Origin: Bacillaceae bacterium OF18-1A
GTDB taxonomy: Bacteria > Bacillota > Bacilli > Bacillales > Bacillaceae_G
NCBI GenBank assembly: GCA_027694045.1
Contig: JAQEWB010000005.1
Coordinates: 171,727 to 233,182 of the forward strand
DNA: 61,456 nt
Reading direction: 5' to 3'
Positions 1 to 13,325 of the stretch are shown piece after piece. The translations under genes and the position numbers were made by a program. Positions within the stretch are counted from its first letter, which is position 1. Every line of letters starts with the position of its first letter. The notes under the pieces are model-generated. The model was given only the letters and a program-made list of their open reading frames with translations, did not search any database and was not told the origin of the DNA.

Positions 1-49
1 CTGCCTTGCACGCAGGAGGTCAGCGGTTCGATCCCGCTAGGCTCCACCA
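1..49 (+). tRNA. tRNA-Ala(TGC), 3' part only
   Basis: The window opens inside a tRNA. The anticodon stem-loop (loop CTTGCAC, anticodon TGC at 7-9), the variable region, the T arm with GGTTCGATCC, the acceptor 3' strand and an encoded CCA at 47-49 are all visible. The 5' half lies outside the window. Its place just before a 23S gene is usual for Bacillus rRNA operons that carry tRNA-Ile and tRNA-Ala in the 16S-23S spacer. Confidence 0.93.
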
Positions 50-76
50 AAAAGCTATTTAAAATAGCAAATGGTA

Positions 77-99
77 TGTTCTTTGAAAACTAGATAACA
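77..99 (+). promoter_or_regulatory. boxA-like antitermination element and 5' arm of the 23S processing stem
   Basis: TGTTCTTTGAAAAC (77-90) resembles the rRNA boxA element, the NusB/NusE loading site that protects rRNA transcripts from early termination. The overlapping bases 86-99 (AAAACTAGATAACA) are perfectly complementary to 3067-3080 (TGTTATCTAGTTTT) beyond the 23S gene. The two would form the long-range stem at which the 23S precursor is cut; in Bacillus this is the job of Mini-RNase III. The pairing is seen directly; the protein roles come from family knowledge. Confidence 0.75.
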
Positions 100-129
100 G
101 TGTAGCTCATATTTTTTAATTTTTAGTTT

Positions 130-3051
<2,922 letters not shown>

Positions 3052-3100
3052 ATAATATGTAGCAAATGTTATCTAGTTTTGAAGGAATATGCCTTCATAG

Positions 3101-3216
3101 TTTGGTGATGATGGCAGAGAGGTCACACCCGTTCCCATACCGAACACGGAAGTTAAGCTCTCTAGCGCCGATGGTAGTTGGGACCTTGTCCCTGTGAGAG
3201 TAGGACGTTGCCAAGC
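3101..3216 (+). rRNA. 5S ribosomal RNA
   Basis: A 116-base 5S rRNA beginning TTTGGTGATGATGGCAGAGA and ending GTAGGACGTTGCCAAGC, with the conserved CCGAACACGGAAGTTAAG core. It follows the 23S by about 50 bases, a spacer holding the 3' arm of the 23S processing stem, and is followed at once by the operon terminator. Confidence 0.97.
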
Positions 3217-3222
3217 AAACTA

Positions 3223-3251
3223 AAACACGAGTCATTAGACTCGTGTTTTTT
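3223..3251 (+). terminator. rRNA operon terminator
   Basis: A perfect 11-bp stem (AAACACGAGTC / GACTCGTGTTT) with loop ATTA, followed by a T run, seven bases after the 5S gene. It is a typical intrinsic terminator. The following stretch to 3356 is AT-rich and shows no gene. Confidence 0.95.
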
Positions 3252-3356
3252 CGTATTTTATTTTATAATCCATAGTAATTAAAAAATGTATTTTAAGAAT
3301 TATTATTTTGATTAAATACAGGGAAATGTGGCTAGGATAGTGAATAAGCAAAACAG

Positions 3357-3384
3357 TTGCAAATTTTATTAATACGTATATAAT
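3357..3384 (+). promoter_or_regulatory. SigA-type promoter of the ctsR operon
   Basis: TTGCAA (3357-3362), a 16-bp spacer and a consensus TATAAT (3379-3384). It lies directly upstream of the CtsR operator, so the operator overlaps the expected transcription start. Confidence 0.75.
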
Positions 3385-3387
3385 TAA

Positions 3388-3410
3388 AGTCAAAGATAGT
3401 CAAAGTCAAT
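3388..3410 (+). promoter_or_regulatory. CtsR operator (tandem heptad repeat)
   Basis: AGTCAAAGATAGTCAAA (3388-3404) fits the CtsR box: two direct RGTCAAA heptads separated by three bases. A third imperfect heptad, AGTCAAT (3404-3410), follows in the same orientation, sharing one base with the second. CtsR bound here would block initiation from the promoter just upstream and so autoregulate ctsR-mcsA-mcsB-clpC. Confidence 0.88.
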
Positions 3411-3425
3411 AAAGGTGGCGGATAG

Positions 3426-3887
3426 ATGAAAAATATATCTGATATCATTGAGCAATATCTAAAGCAAGTTATTGACTTAAGCAATAATAATGTGATTGAA
3501 ATCAAGAGAAATGAGATTGCGGATCGATTCGAGTGCGTACCATCTCAAATCAATTATGTAATCAATACCCGTTTTACGTTAGAAAGAGGCTTTGTAGTAG
3601 AGAGTAAACGTGGTGGAGGAGGTTACATTCGCATTATAAAAGTCAAACTGCATGACGATATAGACATTATTGATCAAATGCTTCATATGATTGATCATAG
3701 CGTCGCGCAAGGGAGTGCAGAGAGTATGATCATACGTTTAATAGAAGAGGGAATCATAACAAATCGTGAAGCGAAACTGATGTTAAGCGTAATAGATCGT
3801 TCTGTATTATCAATGGATGTTCCTTTTCGAGATGAACTTAGGGCTCGAATATTATGTGCAATGCTAAGAACGCTGAAATATAAATAA
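3426..3887 (+). CDS. ctsR: CtsR, class III heat-shock repressor
   Basis: A 153-residue dimeric winged-helix repressor of clp genes. Residues about 1-75 form the DNA-binding part with the glycine-rich wing (SKRGGGGYIRI), and the C-terminal helical part is where McsB and ClpCP target it for inactivation and degradation. Length equals the family norm of about 154. The ATG follows a good ribosome site (AAAGGTGGCGG). It is the first gene of the operon and is preceded by its own operator, so autoregulation is expected. A gap of about 160 bp separates it from mcsA; no clear second promoter could be identified there. Confidence 0.97.
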   Translation: MKNISDIIEQYLKQVIDLSNNNVIEIKRNEIADRFECVPSQINYVINTRFTLERGFVVESKRGGGGYIRIIKVKLHDDIDIIDQMLHMIDHSVAQGSAESMIIRLIEEGIITNREAKLMLSVIDRSVLSMDVPFRDELRARILCAMLRTLKYK

Positions 3888-4048
3888 ATACAGCTTTTGT
3901 AAAAGAATGATAATGCAGTTAAATATTGTAGAAGTTTTGAAAAAGGGCATGTACGTTTATCTAAACTGATTAAGAAAAGTGAACAATCTTGTAATGTACG
4001 AAAGATATTGTGAGATAGATCGTTCCTGTTGCAAAGGTGGGGATAGTG

Positions 4049-4597
4049 ATGACTTGTCAAAACTGTAATATAAGACCAGCAACTTTACATTATACAAAAG
4101 TAATCAACGAGAAAAAGGCGAAAGTTCATCTTTGTGAGCAATGTGCAGAGCAAAGTGGCTATACGTCTTTCTTTCAATCATCGCAGTCTAACTTTTCATT
4201 TCATGATTTATTTGCTGGTTTATTACATGGCGAATCGACAATGTTTGAAGAAGGAAAAAACGGATTTTCAAATACAAATGTATTAAGGTGTCCAAATTGT
4301 AAGATGACATATGAACAATTTACAAAGGTGGGGCGTTTTGGCTGTGCTTCTTGTTATGAAACATTTAAAGGACATTTAAAGCCATTATTAAAGCGGCTTC
4401 ACGGTGGGCATACAGATCATTGTGGAAAAATTCCAGAACGTCTAGAAGGAAATATCCACTTAAAGAAAGAATTAGATGAACTAAAACTCATTCTGAAACA
4501 ATATGTACAGAATGAGGAATTTGAGAAAGCTGCTGAAGTAAGAGATGAGATTCGAAGTCTTGAAATTCAGCTTAGTGAGCATAGAGAGGGGGAATAG
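4049..4597 (+). CDS. mcsA: McsA, activator of the arginine kinase McsB
   Basis: 182 residues. The N-terminal half carries four CXXC pairs (CQNC at 3-6, then CEQC, CPNC and CASC), which fit zinc or metal binding. The C-terminal about 45 residues form a UVR-type helical segment ([20 protein letters not shown]). McsA binds and activates McsB and takes part in CtsR inactivation under heat or oxidative stress. The ATG at 4049 is preferred because the in-frame GTG at 4037 lies inside the Shine-Dalgarno AAAGGTGGGG. It ends five bases before mcsB, implying coupled expression. Confidence 0.95.
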   Translation: MTCQNCNIRPATLHYTKVINEKKAKVHLCEQCAEQSGYTSFFQSSQSNFSFHDLFAGLLHGESTMFEEGKNGFSNTNVLRCPNCKMTYEQFTKVGRFGCASCYETFKGHLKPLLKRLHGGHTDHCGKIPERLEGNIHLKKELDELKLILKQYVQNEEFEKAAEVRDEIRSLEIQLSEHREGE

Positions 4598-4601
4598 TTC
4601 T

Positions 4602-5666
4602 ATGTCACTGGACAAAATTATGAATGAAGCAATTAGTCCATGGATGAAGGGTGATGGCCCTGATTCTGATATTGTTTTAAGTAGTCGAATTCGTTTGGCT
4701 CGAAATTTTAAACAATATCAATTTTCTACTATGCAAAATGAAGAAGAGGCTAAACAGATTCATGAATTATTTAAAAAGAAATTTATAAATACAGCAGTAG
4801 AGCCCTTTGGGGAGTTCGAACTATTAAAGATGAACGAATTAACCCCCCTTCAAAGGAGAGTTTTAGTTGAAAAGCATTTAATTAGTCCGAATCTTGCAGG
4901 TACAGAATGTGGAGCATGTCTACTATCAGAAAGTGAACACATTAGTGTTATGCTGAATGAAGAAGACCATATTAGAATCCAGTGCTTATTTTCAGGATTA
5001 CAGTTATCGGAGGCACTCCAAAGTGCCAATCAAATAGATAATTGGATTGAGAAAGAGGTTGAATATGCTTTTGATGAATCACTTGGATATATTACGAGCT
5101 GTCCTACTAATGTTGGTACAGGGTTAAGAGCTTCTGTAATGATTCATTTACCGGGATTAGTTTTAACGAAAAGAATTAGTCGTATTATACAAGTAATCCA
5201 AAAATTAGGGTTAGTTGTAAGAGGAATATACGGTGAAGGCAGCGAAGCGTTAGGTAATATATTTCAAGTGTCAAATCAAATGACGCTAGGAAAGTCTGAA
5301 GAAGATATTATTGCAGAGTTAAAGAGTGTCATTCAACAAATTATACAACAAGAAAAATTGGCCAGAGAGTTAATTGTACAAAATTCAAGTATTGAACTTG
5401 AAGATAAGGTTTATCGTTCTTACGGTATACTAGCAAACAGTCGTTTAATTCAATCTGCGGAAGCAGCAACTTGCTTATCAGATGTCCGACTTGGTATTGA
5501 TCTAGGATATATAAAAGGTATATCGAGAAATATTTTGACTGAGCTAATGGTTCTTACACAACCAGGCATTTTACAACAATATGCAGGAGGACCTTTAGGA
5601 CCAGAAGAAAGAGATTATCGAAGAGCGACCTTAATCCGTGAGCGATTACGTATTGAAAAAAACTAA
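4602..5666 (+). CDS. mcsB: McsB, protein arginine kinase
   Basis: 354 residues of the phosphagen-kinase fold. McsB phosphorylates arginines on client proteins and marks them for ClpCP. Visible motifs are SSRIRLARN near the N-terminus, the CPTNVGTG loop with the conserved cysteine near 167, and the C-terminal RDYRRA, the phospho-arginine-binding RDXXRA motif, near 337. An in-frame upstream ATG at 4545 lies inside mcsA; the ATG at 4602 follows GAGAGGGGG and gives the family length. The adjacent mcsA and clpC genes supply its activator and the unfoldase it serves. Confidence 0.97.
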   Translation: MSLDKIMNEAISPWMKGDGPDSDIVLSSRIRLARNFKQYQFSTMQNEEEAKQIHELFKKKFINTAVEPFGEFELLKMNELTPLQRRVLVEKHLISPNLAGTECGACLLSESEHISVMLNEEDHIRIQCLFSGLQLSEALQSANQIDNWIEKEVEYAFDESLGYITSCPTNVGTGLRASVMIHLPGLVLTKRISRIIQVIQKLGLVVRGIYGEGSEALGNIFQVSNQMTLGKSEEDIIAELKSVIQQIIQQEKLARELIVQNSSIELEDKVYRSYGILANSRLIQSAEAATCLSDVRLGIDLGYIKGISRNILTELMVLTQPGILQQYAGGPLGPEERDYRRATLIRERLRIEKN

Positions 5667-5688
5667 GCGCAAGTAGGAGGCGATTTCT

Positions 5689-8124
5689 ATGATGTTTGGA
5701 AGATTTACAGAAAGAGCACAGAAAGTATTGGCGTTATCTCAAGAGGAAGCAATTCGTATTGGGCATAATAATATTGGAACAGAACATATTTTACTTGGGC
5801 TTGTACGCGAAGGTGAAGGAATTGCAGCAAAAGCGTTAATTGCTCTTGGATTGAGCCCAGAGAAAGTGCAAAAAGAAGTAGAAGCATTAATTGGACGTGG
5901 AACAGAAGCTTCTCAAACTGTACATTATACACCTCGTGCTAAAAAGGTTATTGAATTGTCTATGGATGAAGCACGTAAGCTAGGCCATTCTTACGTTGGA
6001 ACAGAACACATTTTACTTGGCTTAATCCGCGAAGGTGAAGGTGTAGCGGCGAGAGTTTTAAATAATTTAGGTGTAAGTCTAAATAAAGCAAGACAACAAG
6101 TATTACAACTTCTTGGAAGTAATGAGGCTAGTTCAGGCCACCAAGGTGGTTCATCAGCGAGTGCAAATACACCAACTCTGGACAGTTTAGCACGTGATTT
6201 AACAGTTGTTGCACGCGAAAATCGTTTAGATCCTGTTATTGGGCGTAGTAAAGAAATTCAACGTGTAATTGAAGTGTTAAGCCGTAGAACGAAAAATAAC
6301 CCAGTATTAATTGGGGAGCCTGGCGTAGGTAAAACAGCGATTGCAGAAGGATTAGCACAACAAATCGTAAATAATGAAGTTCCTGAAACTTTAAGAGATA
6401 AGCGCGTTATGACACTAGATATGGGGACAGTAGTAGCTGGGACAAAATATCGTGGTGAATTCGAAGATCGTTTAAAGAAAGTGATGGATGAAATTCGTCA
6501 AGCTGGAAATATTATTTTATTTATCGATGAACTTCATACATTAATTGGTGCAGGTGGAGCAGAAGGTGCAATCGATGCGTCGAATATTTTAAAACCATCT
6601 TTAGCACGCGGAGAGTTACAGTGTATTGGGGCGACAACCTTAGATGAGTATCGTAAATATATTGAAAAGGATGCGGCTTTAGAAAGACGTTTCCAACCAA
6701 TTCATGTTGATGAGCCAAGTTTAGAAGAGTCGGTTCAAATTTTGAAAGGTTTACGTGATCGTTATGAGGCACATCACCGTGTATCTATTACAGATGATGC
6801 AATTGATGCAGCTGTAAAACTTTCAGATCGTTATATTACAGATCGTTTCTTACCAGATAAAGCAATTGATTTAATTGATGAAGCTGCTTCAAAAGTTCGC
6901 TTACGTTCTTATACAACTCCACCAAACTTAAAAGAACTTGAAGTGAAGCTTGAGGAGATTCGAAAAGAAAAAGATGCGGCTGTACAAAGCCAAGAGTTTG
7001 AAAAGGCTGCTTCTTTACGTGACATGGAACAACGCTTACGTGAGAAATTAGAAGATACAAAACGTCAGTGGAAAGAGCAACAAGGAAAAGAAAACTCAGA
7101 AGTTACGGTAGAAGATATTGCGAATGTCGTGTCTACATGGACGCGTATCCCAGTTTCTAAACTTGCACAAACAGAGACTGATAAATTATTAAACTTAGAA
7201 TCCATTCTTCATGATCGTTTGATTGGTCAAGAGGAAGCAGTAGTAGCTGTAGCGAAAGCTGTTCGTCGTGCGAGAGCAGGATTGAAAGATCCGAAACGCC
7301 CAATTGGCTCATTTATTTTCTTAGGACCAACAGGTGTAGGTAAAACAGAACTGGCAAGAGCTTTAGCGGAATCTATGTTCGGTGATGAGGATGCAATGAT
7401 TCGCATTGATATGTCTGAGTATATGGAGAAACATTCAACTTCTCGTTTAGTTGGTTCTCCTCCAGGCTATGTTGGATATGAGGAAGGTGGCCAATTAACA
7501 GAGAAGGTTCGTCGTAAACCTTATTCAGTTGTCCTGTTAGATGAAGTAGAAAAGGCGCATCCTGATGTATTTAATATTTTATTACAGGTATTAGAAGATG
7601 GCCGTTTAACAGATTCTAAAGGACGTACAGTTGATTTCCGTAATACGATTGTTATTATGACATCTAACGTTGGTGCAGAGGCGTTAAAACGTAATAAACA
7701 CCTTGGATTTAACGTACAAGATGAAAGCCGTGATTATTCGGATATGAAAGGTAAAGTAATGGATGAATTGAAAAAAGCATTTCGTCCAGAATTCTTAAAC
7801 CGTATTGATGAAATTATCGTATTCCATATGCTTGAGAAAAAACATATTCAAGAGATTGTAACTCTTATGGTAAATCAGTTAGTGAACCGCTTAAAAGAAC
7901 AAGAAATCGAATTGCACTTAACAGAAGGAGCAATTGCAGCTATTGCTGATAAAGGCTTTGATCGTGAGTATGGTGCGCGTCCACTTCGTAGAGCAATTCA
8001 GAAGCATGTAGAAGATAGATTATCGGAAGAACTTTTAAAAGGTACGATTGAGAAAGGACAAAAAGTTATCTTTGATGTAGAAGGGGAAACATTTGTCATT
8101 CATAGTGCTGAAAAGGTAAAATAA
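5689..8124 (+). CDS. clpC: ClpC, AAA+ unfoldase of the ClpCP protease
   Basis: 811 residues. Two N-terminal Clp_N repeats (about 1-145, with the repeated GTEHILLGL) bind adaptors and phospho-arginine clients. NBD1 has Walker A GEPGVGKT at about 209-216; a UVR-containing middle domain lies near 415-480; NBD2 has Walker A GPTGVGKT at about 546-553; a C-terminal ring domain follows. It unfolds damaged or marked proteins and feeds them to ClpP. It is the last gene of the CtsR operon, with an AGGAGG site before ATGATG and a strong terminator 14 bp after the stop. No truncation or lost motif is seen. Confidence 0.98.
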   Translation: MMFGRFTERAQKVLALSQEEAIRIGHNNIGTEHILLGLVREGEGIAAKALIALGLSPEKVQKEVEALIGRGTEASQTVHYTPRAKKVIELSMDEARKLGHSYVGTEHILLGLIREGEGVAARVLNNLGVSLNKARQQVLQLLGSNEASSGHQGGSSASANTPTLDSLARDLTVVARENRLDPVIGRSKEIQRVIEVLSRRTKNNPVLIGEPGVGKTAIAEGLAQQIVNNEVPETLRDKRVMTLDMGTVVAGTKYRGEFEDRLKKVMDEIRQAGNIILFIDELHTLIGAGGAEGAIDASNILKPSLARGELQCIGATTLDEYRKYIEKDAALERRFQPIHVDEPSLEESVQILKGLRDRYEAHHRVSITDDAIDAAVKLSDRYITDRFLPDKAIDLIDEAASKVRLRSYTTPPNLKELEVKLEEIRKEKDAAVQSQEFEKAASLRDMEQRLREKLEDTKRQWKEQQGKENSEVTVEDIANVVSTWTRIPVSKLAQTETDKLLNLESILHDRLIGQEEAVVAVAKAVRRARAGLKDPKRPIGSFIFLGPTGVGKTELARALAESMFGDEDAMIRIDMSEYMEKHSTSRLVGSPPGYVGYEEGGQLTEKVRRKPYSVVLLDEVEKAHPDVFNILLQVLEDGRLTDSKGRTVDFRNTIVIMTSNVGAEALKRNKHLGFNVQDESRDYSDMKGKVMDELKKAFRPEFLNRIDEIIVFHMLEKKHIQEIVTLMVNQLVNRLKEQEIELHLTEGAIAAIADKGFDREYGARPLRRAIQKHVEDRLSEELLKGTIEKGQKVIFDVEGETFVIHSAEKVK

Positions 8125-8137
8125 GTATAGACAAACT

Positions 8138-8166
8138 AAGAGGGCTATGAGATAGCCCTCTTTCTT
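8138..8166 (+). terminator. Terminator after clpC
   Basis: An 11-bp stem (AAGAGGGCTAT / ATAGCCCTCTT) with a GAG loop followed by TCTT. It closes the ctsR operon and separates it from radA. Confidence 0.9.
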
Positions 8167-8219
8167 GTACGAGAAGCATAAATGTTTATAGATGAAAGTG
8201 AAGTGAAATATAAAAAGAT

Positions 8220-9596
8220 ATGGCTAAAAAGAAAACGAAATTCACATGTCAAGAATGTGGTTATCAGTCACCAAAATATATGGGTAAATGTCCAGGGTGT
8301 GGTCAATGGAATACACTTGTTGAAGAGATGGAACCGGTTGTATCATCAAGGCGCCTTAATTATGCAAATGCAATTCAAACAGAAGTAACGAAGCCGAGAC
8401 GTCTTACAGAAGTAGAAACAAAGTCTGAGGCGCGTATTGAAACAAAATTTCAGGAGTTTAACCGCGTCCTTGGTGGTGGAATTGTAGATGGGTCCTTAGT
8501 ACTTATTGGTGGGGATCCTGGTATTGGAAAATCAACGTTATTACTACAAATTTCATCGCAATTAGCAGATGCTTCATATGATGTCCTATACATATCGGGT
8601 GAGGAATCAGCAAAGCAGATTAAGCTTCGCGCAGATCGTTTACATGTAAATGGTAGTAATCTATTTGTTGTATCAGAGACGGATTTACAACGAATTGCAA
8701 CACATATTGAAGAAATGAATCCAGCTTTTGTTGTTATTGATTCAATTCAAACGATACATTTACCTGAGGTGACATCAGCTCCTGGGAGTGTGGCGCAAGT
8801 ACGTGAATGTACAGCAGAGTTAATGAAACTTGCCAAAACAAAAGGAATCCCTATTTTCATCGTTGGGCATGTGACAAAAGAAGGGGCAATTGCAGGGCCT
8901 CGTATGTTAGAACATATGGTTGATGCCGTCCTTTACTTTGAAGGAGATCGACACCATACATACCGTATTTTACGAGCTGTAAAAAATCGTTTTGGTTCCA
9001 CGAATGAAATGGGTATCTTTGAAATGAAAGAACTCGGTCTTGCAGAGGTCTTAAACCCTTCTGAAATTTTCCTTGAGGAAAGACCAGTTGGAGTTGCAGG
9101 CTCGACAGTTGTTGCTTCAATGGAAGGAACAAGACCGGTTTTAGTAGAAATACAAGCATTAATCTCCCCTACTAGTTTTGGAAATCCTCGAAGAATGGCG
9201 ACTGGTATTGACCATAACCGTGTTTCGCTTATTATGGCAGTATTAGAAAAAAGAACGGGCTTACTATTACAAAATCAAGATGCATATTTAAAAGTAGCTG
9301 GTGGTTTGAAATTAGATGAACCGGCAATTGATTTAGCTGTTGCCTTAAGTATAGCTTCAAGCTTTAGAGATAAATCTACGGCACCAACTGATGCAGTAAT
9401 AGGAGAAGTAGGATTAACCGGAGAAATAAGAAGGGTATCAAGAATTGAACAACGTGTACAAGAGGCGGCTAAATTAGGATTTCAACGTGCGATTATCCCT
9501 AGAAAAAATTTAGGTGGATGGACAATTCCAGATGGGATTGAGGTTGTAGGTGTTTCTAATTTAGGAGAAGCGCTTCGTTTGACATTAGGAGGCTAG
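8220..9596 (+). CDS. radA: RadA, DNA repair and recombination helicase
   Basis: 458 residues. An N-terminal zinc finger (CQECG and CPGCG, residues 10-27) is followed by a RecA-like ATPase with Walker [11 protein letters not shown] at about 97-106 and the RadA-specific KNRFG motif at 255-259. The C-terminal part is Lon-protease-like and structural rather than proteolytic. RadA is a DnaB-like helicase that extends recombination branches. The ribosome site is weak. The stop is three bases before disA, and RadA and DisA are known functional partners. Confidence 0.97.
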   Translation: MAKKKTKFTCQECGYQSPKYMGKCPGCGQWNTLVEEMEPVVSSRRLNYANAIQTEVTKPRRLTEVETKSEARIETKFQEFNRVLGGGIVDGSLVLIGGDPGIGKSTLLLQISSQLADASYDVLYISGEESAKQIKLRADRLHVNGSNLFVVSETDLQRIATHIEEMNPAFVVIDSIQTIHLPEVTSAPGSVAQVRECTAELMKLAKTKGIPIFIVGHVTKEGAIAGPRMLEHMVDAVLYFEGDRHHTYRILRAVKNRFGSTNEMGIFEMKELGLAEVLNPSEIFLEERPVGVAGSTVVASMEGTRPVLVEIQALISPTSFGNPRRMATGIDHNRVSLIMAVLEKRTGLLLQNQDAYLKVAGGLKLDEPAIDLAVALSIASSFRDKSTAPTDAVIGEVGLTGEIRRVSRIEQRVQEAAKLGFQRAIIPRKNLGGWTIPDGIEVVGVSNLGEALRLTLGG

Positions 9597-9599
9597 GCT

Positions 9600-10673
9600 A
9601 TGGAAGAAAATAAGCAACGTGTCAAAAGTATGATTAATATTTTACAACTTGTGGCCCCGGGAACACCGCTGCGCGAAGGGATAGATAATGTACTTCGTGC
9701 ACAAACAGGGGGGCTAATTGTTCTTGGATATAATGAGCAGATTAAAAGTATTGTTGATGGTGGTTTTCACATTAATTGTGCATTCTCCCCTGCTAGTTTA
9801 TATGAATTAGCAAAAATGGATGGAGCACTTATTTTAAATGAGACTGGAAGCAAAATTTTAATTGCAAATGCACAGTTAGTTCCAGAGTCATCTATTGATT
9901 CTATTGAAACTGGTATGCGCCACCGAACAGCAGAACGAGTAGCAAAGCAGACGGGAAGTCTTGTTGTAGCCATTTCACAAAGACGTAACGTAATTACGCT
10001 TTATCAAGGGAACTTACGTTATACACTAAAGGACATAGGTGTCATTTTAACAAAGGCAAATCAAGCAATTCAAACGTTAGAAAAATATAAGGCTGTATGG
10101 AATGATGGTATTACGAATTTGGGCATTCTAGAATTTGAAGAGGTCGTTACAATGTCCGAGGTAGTGCACGTATTACATAGTGTTGAAATGGTTCTGCGTA
10201 TTAAAAATGAAATATTGAGCTATATTCATGAGTTAGGAACAGAGGGTAGATTAATTCGTCTACAACTTACAGAGCTACTAGCCGATTTAGAGGCAGAGGC
10301 AGCATTATTAATTAAAGATTATCACCAAGAGAAAACACAAGATCATTATCAAATTTTGAAAAAGTTACAAGATCTTGCAAATACACAACTTCTAGAGGAT
10401 AGTGACTTAGTTAAATTACTTGGCTACCCAGGACAAATGAGTTTAGAAGAAAGTGTAACACCTAGAGGATACCGAATCACAAGCAAGATTTCTCGTGTTC
10501 CACCACTTATTATTGAAAATCTAATTAATCGATTTAAAACGTTGCAAGGTGTTTGCCGTGCGACTATTAATGAATTGGATGATGTGGAAGGAATTGGAGA
10601 AGTAAGGGCGAAGAAAATACGAGAAGGCCTAAAAAGAATTCAAGAGCATCTCTATATGAGTAGACACAATTAA
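9600..10673 (+). CDS. disA: DisA, DNA-integrity scanning diadenylate cyclase
   Basis: 357 residues. The N-terminal DAC domain carries DGA at 74-76 and RHR at 107-109, the catalytic signatures for making c-di-AMP from two ATP. A helical spine follows, then a C-terminal helix-hairpin-helix DNA-binding domain (about 290-350, [16 protein letters not shown]). The octamer scans DNA for recombination intermediates and links DNA integrity to sporulation. The ATG follows AGGAGG, which overlaps the end of radA, so translation is probably coupled. Confidence 0.97.
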   Translation: MEENKQRVKSMINILQLVAPGTPLREGIDNVLRAQTGGLIVLGYNEQIKSIVDGGFHINCAFSPASLYELAKMDGALILNETGSKILIANAQLVPESSIDSIETGMRHRTAERVAKQTGSLVVAISQRRNVITLYQGNLRYTLKDIGVILTKANQAIQTLEKYKAVWNDGITNLGILEFEEVVTMSEVVHVLHSVEMVLRIKNEILSYIHELGTEGRLIRLQLTELLADLEAEAALLIKDYHQEKTQDHYQILKKLQDLANTQLLEDSDLVKLLGYPGQMSLEESVTPRGYRITSKISRVPPLIIENLINRFKTLQGVCRATINELDDVEGIGEVRAKKIREGLKRIQEHLYMSRHN

Positions 10674-10833
10674 GAATATTACATTGATTCCATAATATAA
10701 CGACACTAGAACAATTTTGGTATATGATATGATATATTGGTAAATAAAACTATTTACAAAAAAACACGTCCGCTTTTGCATTCGGCGTTTTGATTAGCGA
10801 AACAATGGTTAATAATGAGTAGGAGGTGGTTGG

Positions 10834-11946
10834 ATGTTAAAACGGATCGTACAGCTCTTCTTTTTAGTAATCGGGGGAGCATTGGGGATTTACTTAATCC
10901 CAAAAGTTATTAATGTATTGAACATCGGTGCTGTTCCTTGGTTAGAGGGATCATATGTTCGTGCGGTTATTGGTGCAATCATTTTATTTTTAACAACATT
11001 CTGGCTTGTAGATTATATTGTTCAACTTATTAAGCATATTGAAGAGGCTCTTGTAAAGGCGCCTGTAGCAGATGTTTTATTTGGTACACTAGGATTGATC
11101 TCTGGTCTTATTGTTGCATATTTAATTTTAATACCAATTCGTGAATTTACAATTCCAGTTATTAGTACAGTGTTGCAAGTGTTCTTTACTCTATTACTTG
11201 GATATTTAGGATTCCAAGTAGGATTTAAAAAGAGGAATGAATTACTAGGATTATTTACATTACCACAACGTGGGAATAAGAAGAAAAATAATAATAGTGA
11301 GAATGAAGAGACTGAAGCTGAAGCAGAAGAATCTTTAGCACATTGGAAAATCCTTGATACAAGTGTAATTATCGATGGACGTATTGCGGATATTTGCCAA
11401 ACAAAGTTTTTAGAAGGAACAATTGTAATCCCGCAATTCGTATTAGAAGAACTTCAGCATATTGCTGATTCTTCCGATGCTTTAAAACGTAATCGTGGTC
11501 GCAGAGGATTAGATATTCTAAACCGTATCCAAAAAGAAATGCCGATTCCGGTAGAAATTTATGAAGGCGATTTCGATGATATCCAAGAAGTGGACAGCAA
11601 ACTTGTAAAGTTGGCGAAAATCACTGGCGGAACGGTAGTAACGAATGATTTCAACTTAAACAAAGTTTCTGAATTACAAGGAGTGACGGTGTTAAACATT
11701 AACGATTTAGCTAATGCAATTAAACCAGTCGTACTCCCTGGTGAAGAATTAAGTGTTTATGTTGTGAAAGATGGTAAAGAGCAAAATCAAGGTGTTGCAT
11801 ACTTAGATGATGGTACGATGATTGTAGTAGAAGATGGTAGAGAGTATGTAGGTTCACAACTCGATGTACTTGTTACTAGTGTATTACAAACATCGGCTGG
11901 TCGTATGATTTTCGCAAAACGTAAATTATTAGAAAAAGCATTATAA
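10834..11946 (+). CDS. yacL: PIN/TRAM-domain membrane protein, YacL type
   Basis: 370 residues. Four hydrophobic segments occupy roughly the first 135 residues. A charged linker rich in K, N and E follows, then a PIN-like domain starting at [11 protein letters not shown] with acidic residues suited to metal binding, and a TRAM-type RNA-binding domain at the C-terminus. This fits a membrane-anchored RNA-binding or ribonuclease-like protein; the exact role is not settled. The strong AGGAGGTGG site supports the start. The 160-bp region before it is AT-rich with TATGAT-like boxes and an imperfect hairpin near 10762-10791. Confidence 0.9.
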   Translation: MLKRIVQLFFLVIGGALGIYLIPKVINVLNIGAVPWLEGSYVRAVIGAIILFLTTFWLVDYIVQLIKHIEEALVKAPVADVLFGTLGLISGLIVAYLILIPIREFTIPVISTVLQVFFTLLLGYLGFQVGFKKRNELLGLFTLPQRGNKKKNNNSENEETEAEAEESLAHWKILDTSVIIDGRIADICQTKFLEGTIVIPQFVLEELQHIADSSDALKRNRGRRGLDILNRIQKEMPIPVEIYEGDFDDIQEVDSKLVKLAKITGGTVVTNDFNLNKVSELQGVTVLNINDLANAIKPVVLPGEELSVYVVKDGKEQNQGVAYLDDGTMIVVEDGREYVGSQLDVLVTSVLQTSAGRMIFAKRKLLEKAL

Positions 11947-11962
11947 GTAGAGGATCATTAAT

Positions 11963-12643
11963 ATGTATACATTAATTATTCCAGCAGCGGGTCAAGGAAA
12001 GCGAATGGGTGCTGGCAAGAATAAGTTGTTTTTACTTATAGATGAAGTGCCGATTATTATCCATACATTACGTGCTTTCGAGCAAGATACAACATGCAAA
12101 AGTATTATTATGGCAATTAACGAAGAAGAACGTCCGTATTTTGAAGAGTTAATGCAGAAGTATAAGGTTGAAAAGCAAGTACAATTTATTCAGGGTGGGG
12201 CTGAAAGGCAAGATAGTGTATATAACGCACTTCAGTATACGAGTGATGTTGAACATGTCCTTGTACATGATGGTGCACGCCCATTCGTGACGAATAAAGT
12301 AATTCAAGACGTATTAACTGCAGCTGAGAAATATGGAGCTTCTATTTGTGCAGTGCCCGTGAAGGATACTGTTAAGAAAGTAGAGCATGGTGTTGTTGTT
12401 GAGACGGTGGAACGATCGCAGCTTAAGGCTGTACAAACACCACAGGGATTCTCTGTTCCTCTTTTGTTAGAAGCTCATAGAAGTGCAAAGCAGAGTTGTT
12501 TTCTTGGTACAGATGATGCAAGCCTTGTAGAACGTATTGGGAAGCGGGTAGGTGTAGTGGACGGAAGTTACTATAATATTAAAGTGACGACTCCAGAGGA
12601 TTTACTAGTTGCTGAAAGTTTCCTTCATGTTCAGAAGAAATAG
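11963..12643 (+). CDS. ispD: IspD, MEP cytidylyltransferase
   Basis: 226 residues. It transfers CMP from CTP to 2-C-methyl-D-erythritol 4-phosphate, the third step of the MEP route to isoprenoids. The N-terminal nucleotide loop ([15 protein letters not shown], with the key Arg and Lys) and the later VHDGARPF and TPQGF motifs are present. It sits 16 bp after yacL and next to ispF, the usual Bacillus pairing, but a clear terminator separates it from ispF, so the two may not be fully co-transcribed. Confidence 0.97.
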   Translation: MYTLIIPAAGQGKRMGAGKNKLFLLIDEVPIIIHTLRAFEQDTTCKSIIMAINEEERPYFEELMQKYKVEKQVQFIQGGAERQDSVYNALQYTSDVEHVLVHDGARPFVTNKVIQDVLTAAEKYGASICAVPVKDTVKKVEHGVVVETVERSQLKAVQTPQGFSVPLLLEAHRSAKQSCFLGTDDASLVERIGKRVGVVDGSYYNIKVTTPEDLLVAESFLHVQKK

Positions 12644-12661
12644 ACGTGATGGTATGATAGC

Positions 12662-12695
12662 AAAGAAAAGCTCGGCAATGGCCGGGCTTTTCTTT
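12662..12695 (+). terminator. Terminator between ispD and ispF
   Basis: A stem of about 15 bp (AAAGAAAAGC-TCGGC / GCCGG-GCTTTTCTTT, one wobble) with an AATG loop and a T-rich 3' side. A TATAAT at 12709-12714 just downstream could be the -10 of an ispF promoter, but no good -35 is visible. Confidence 0.85.
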
Positions 12696-12759
12696 ATACG
12701 GATGGCGATATAATATAGAGTCATAAAGCTCAGTAGTTTAGCTCAAGGAGGAAGTAAAA

Positions 12760-13236
12760 ATGTTTCGAATTGGACAAGGTTTTGATGTGCATGAATTTGC
12801 GGAAGGCAGACCGTTAATTATTGGCGGAATTACAATTCCTTATGAGAAAGGATTAATTGGCCATTCAGATGCGGATGTATTGTTACATACGATTGCTGAT
12901 GCATGTTTAGGTGCAATTGCAGCAGGAGATATTGGAAAGCATTTCCCGGATACAGACCCGGCATTTAAAGATGCAGATTCAGCTGTATTGCTGCAAAAGG
13001 TTTGGGACTTCGTACGTAAACAAGGTTACGAATTAGGGAACCTAGATTGTACAATTATTGCACAAAAGCCAAAAATGGCACCGCATATTGAAAGTATGCG
13101 TAAGCGTATTAGTGAACTGTTAGAAACGTCTATTGATAACATTAATGTAAAGGCAACAACAACAGAAAAGTTAGGATTTACAGGTAGGGAAGAAGGTATT
13201 GCTTCTCAAGCAGTTGTTTTATTACAGAAAAAATAG
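12760..13236 (+). CDS. ispF: IspF, MEcPP synthase
   Basis: 158 residues, the family norm. It cyclises CDP-methylerythritol phosphate to methylerythritol cyclodiphosphate in the MEP pathway. The metal-binding GFDVHEF near the N-terminus, the HSDADVLLH segment with conserved His and Asp, and the C-terminal [14 protein letters not shown] are intact. The ATG follows CAAGGAGGAAG. Confidence 0.97.
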   Translation: MFRIGQGFDVHEFAEGRPLIIGGITIPYEKGLIGHSDADVLLHTIADACLGAIAAGDIGKHFPDTDPAFKDADSAVLLQKVWDFVRKQGYELGNLDCTIIAQKPKMAPHIESMRKRISELLETSIDNINVKATTTEKLGFTGREEGIASQAVVLLQKK

Positions 13237-13325
13237 TGGTTTTTAATTCGTAAGATGGATAATCACATTTTTTTGGTGTACAATTATAGAATGTGTTGAC
13301 ATTAAGAATGGAAGGTGTACCAATT

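Noticed and set aside
4037..4048. GTG start extending McsA by four residues
   Set aside because: The GTG is part of the Shine-Dalgarno that serves the ATG at 4049.
5773..6040. Near-duplicate segments in clpC
   Set aside because: These are the two Clp_N repeats normal for ClpC, not a recombination product.
13296..13301. TTGACA before gltX as a promoter -35
   Set aside because: A -10 at normal spacing would put the start of transcription at or inside the gltX coding sequence, and no good -10 is present.
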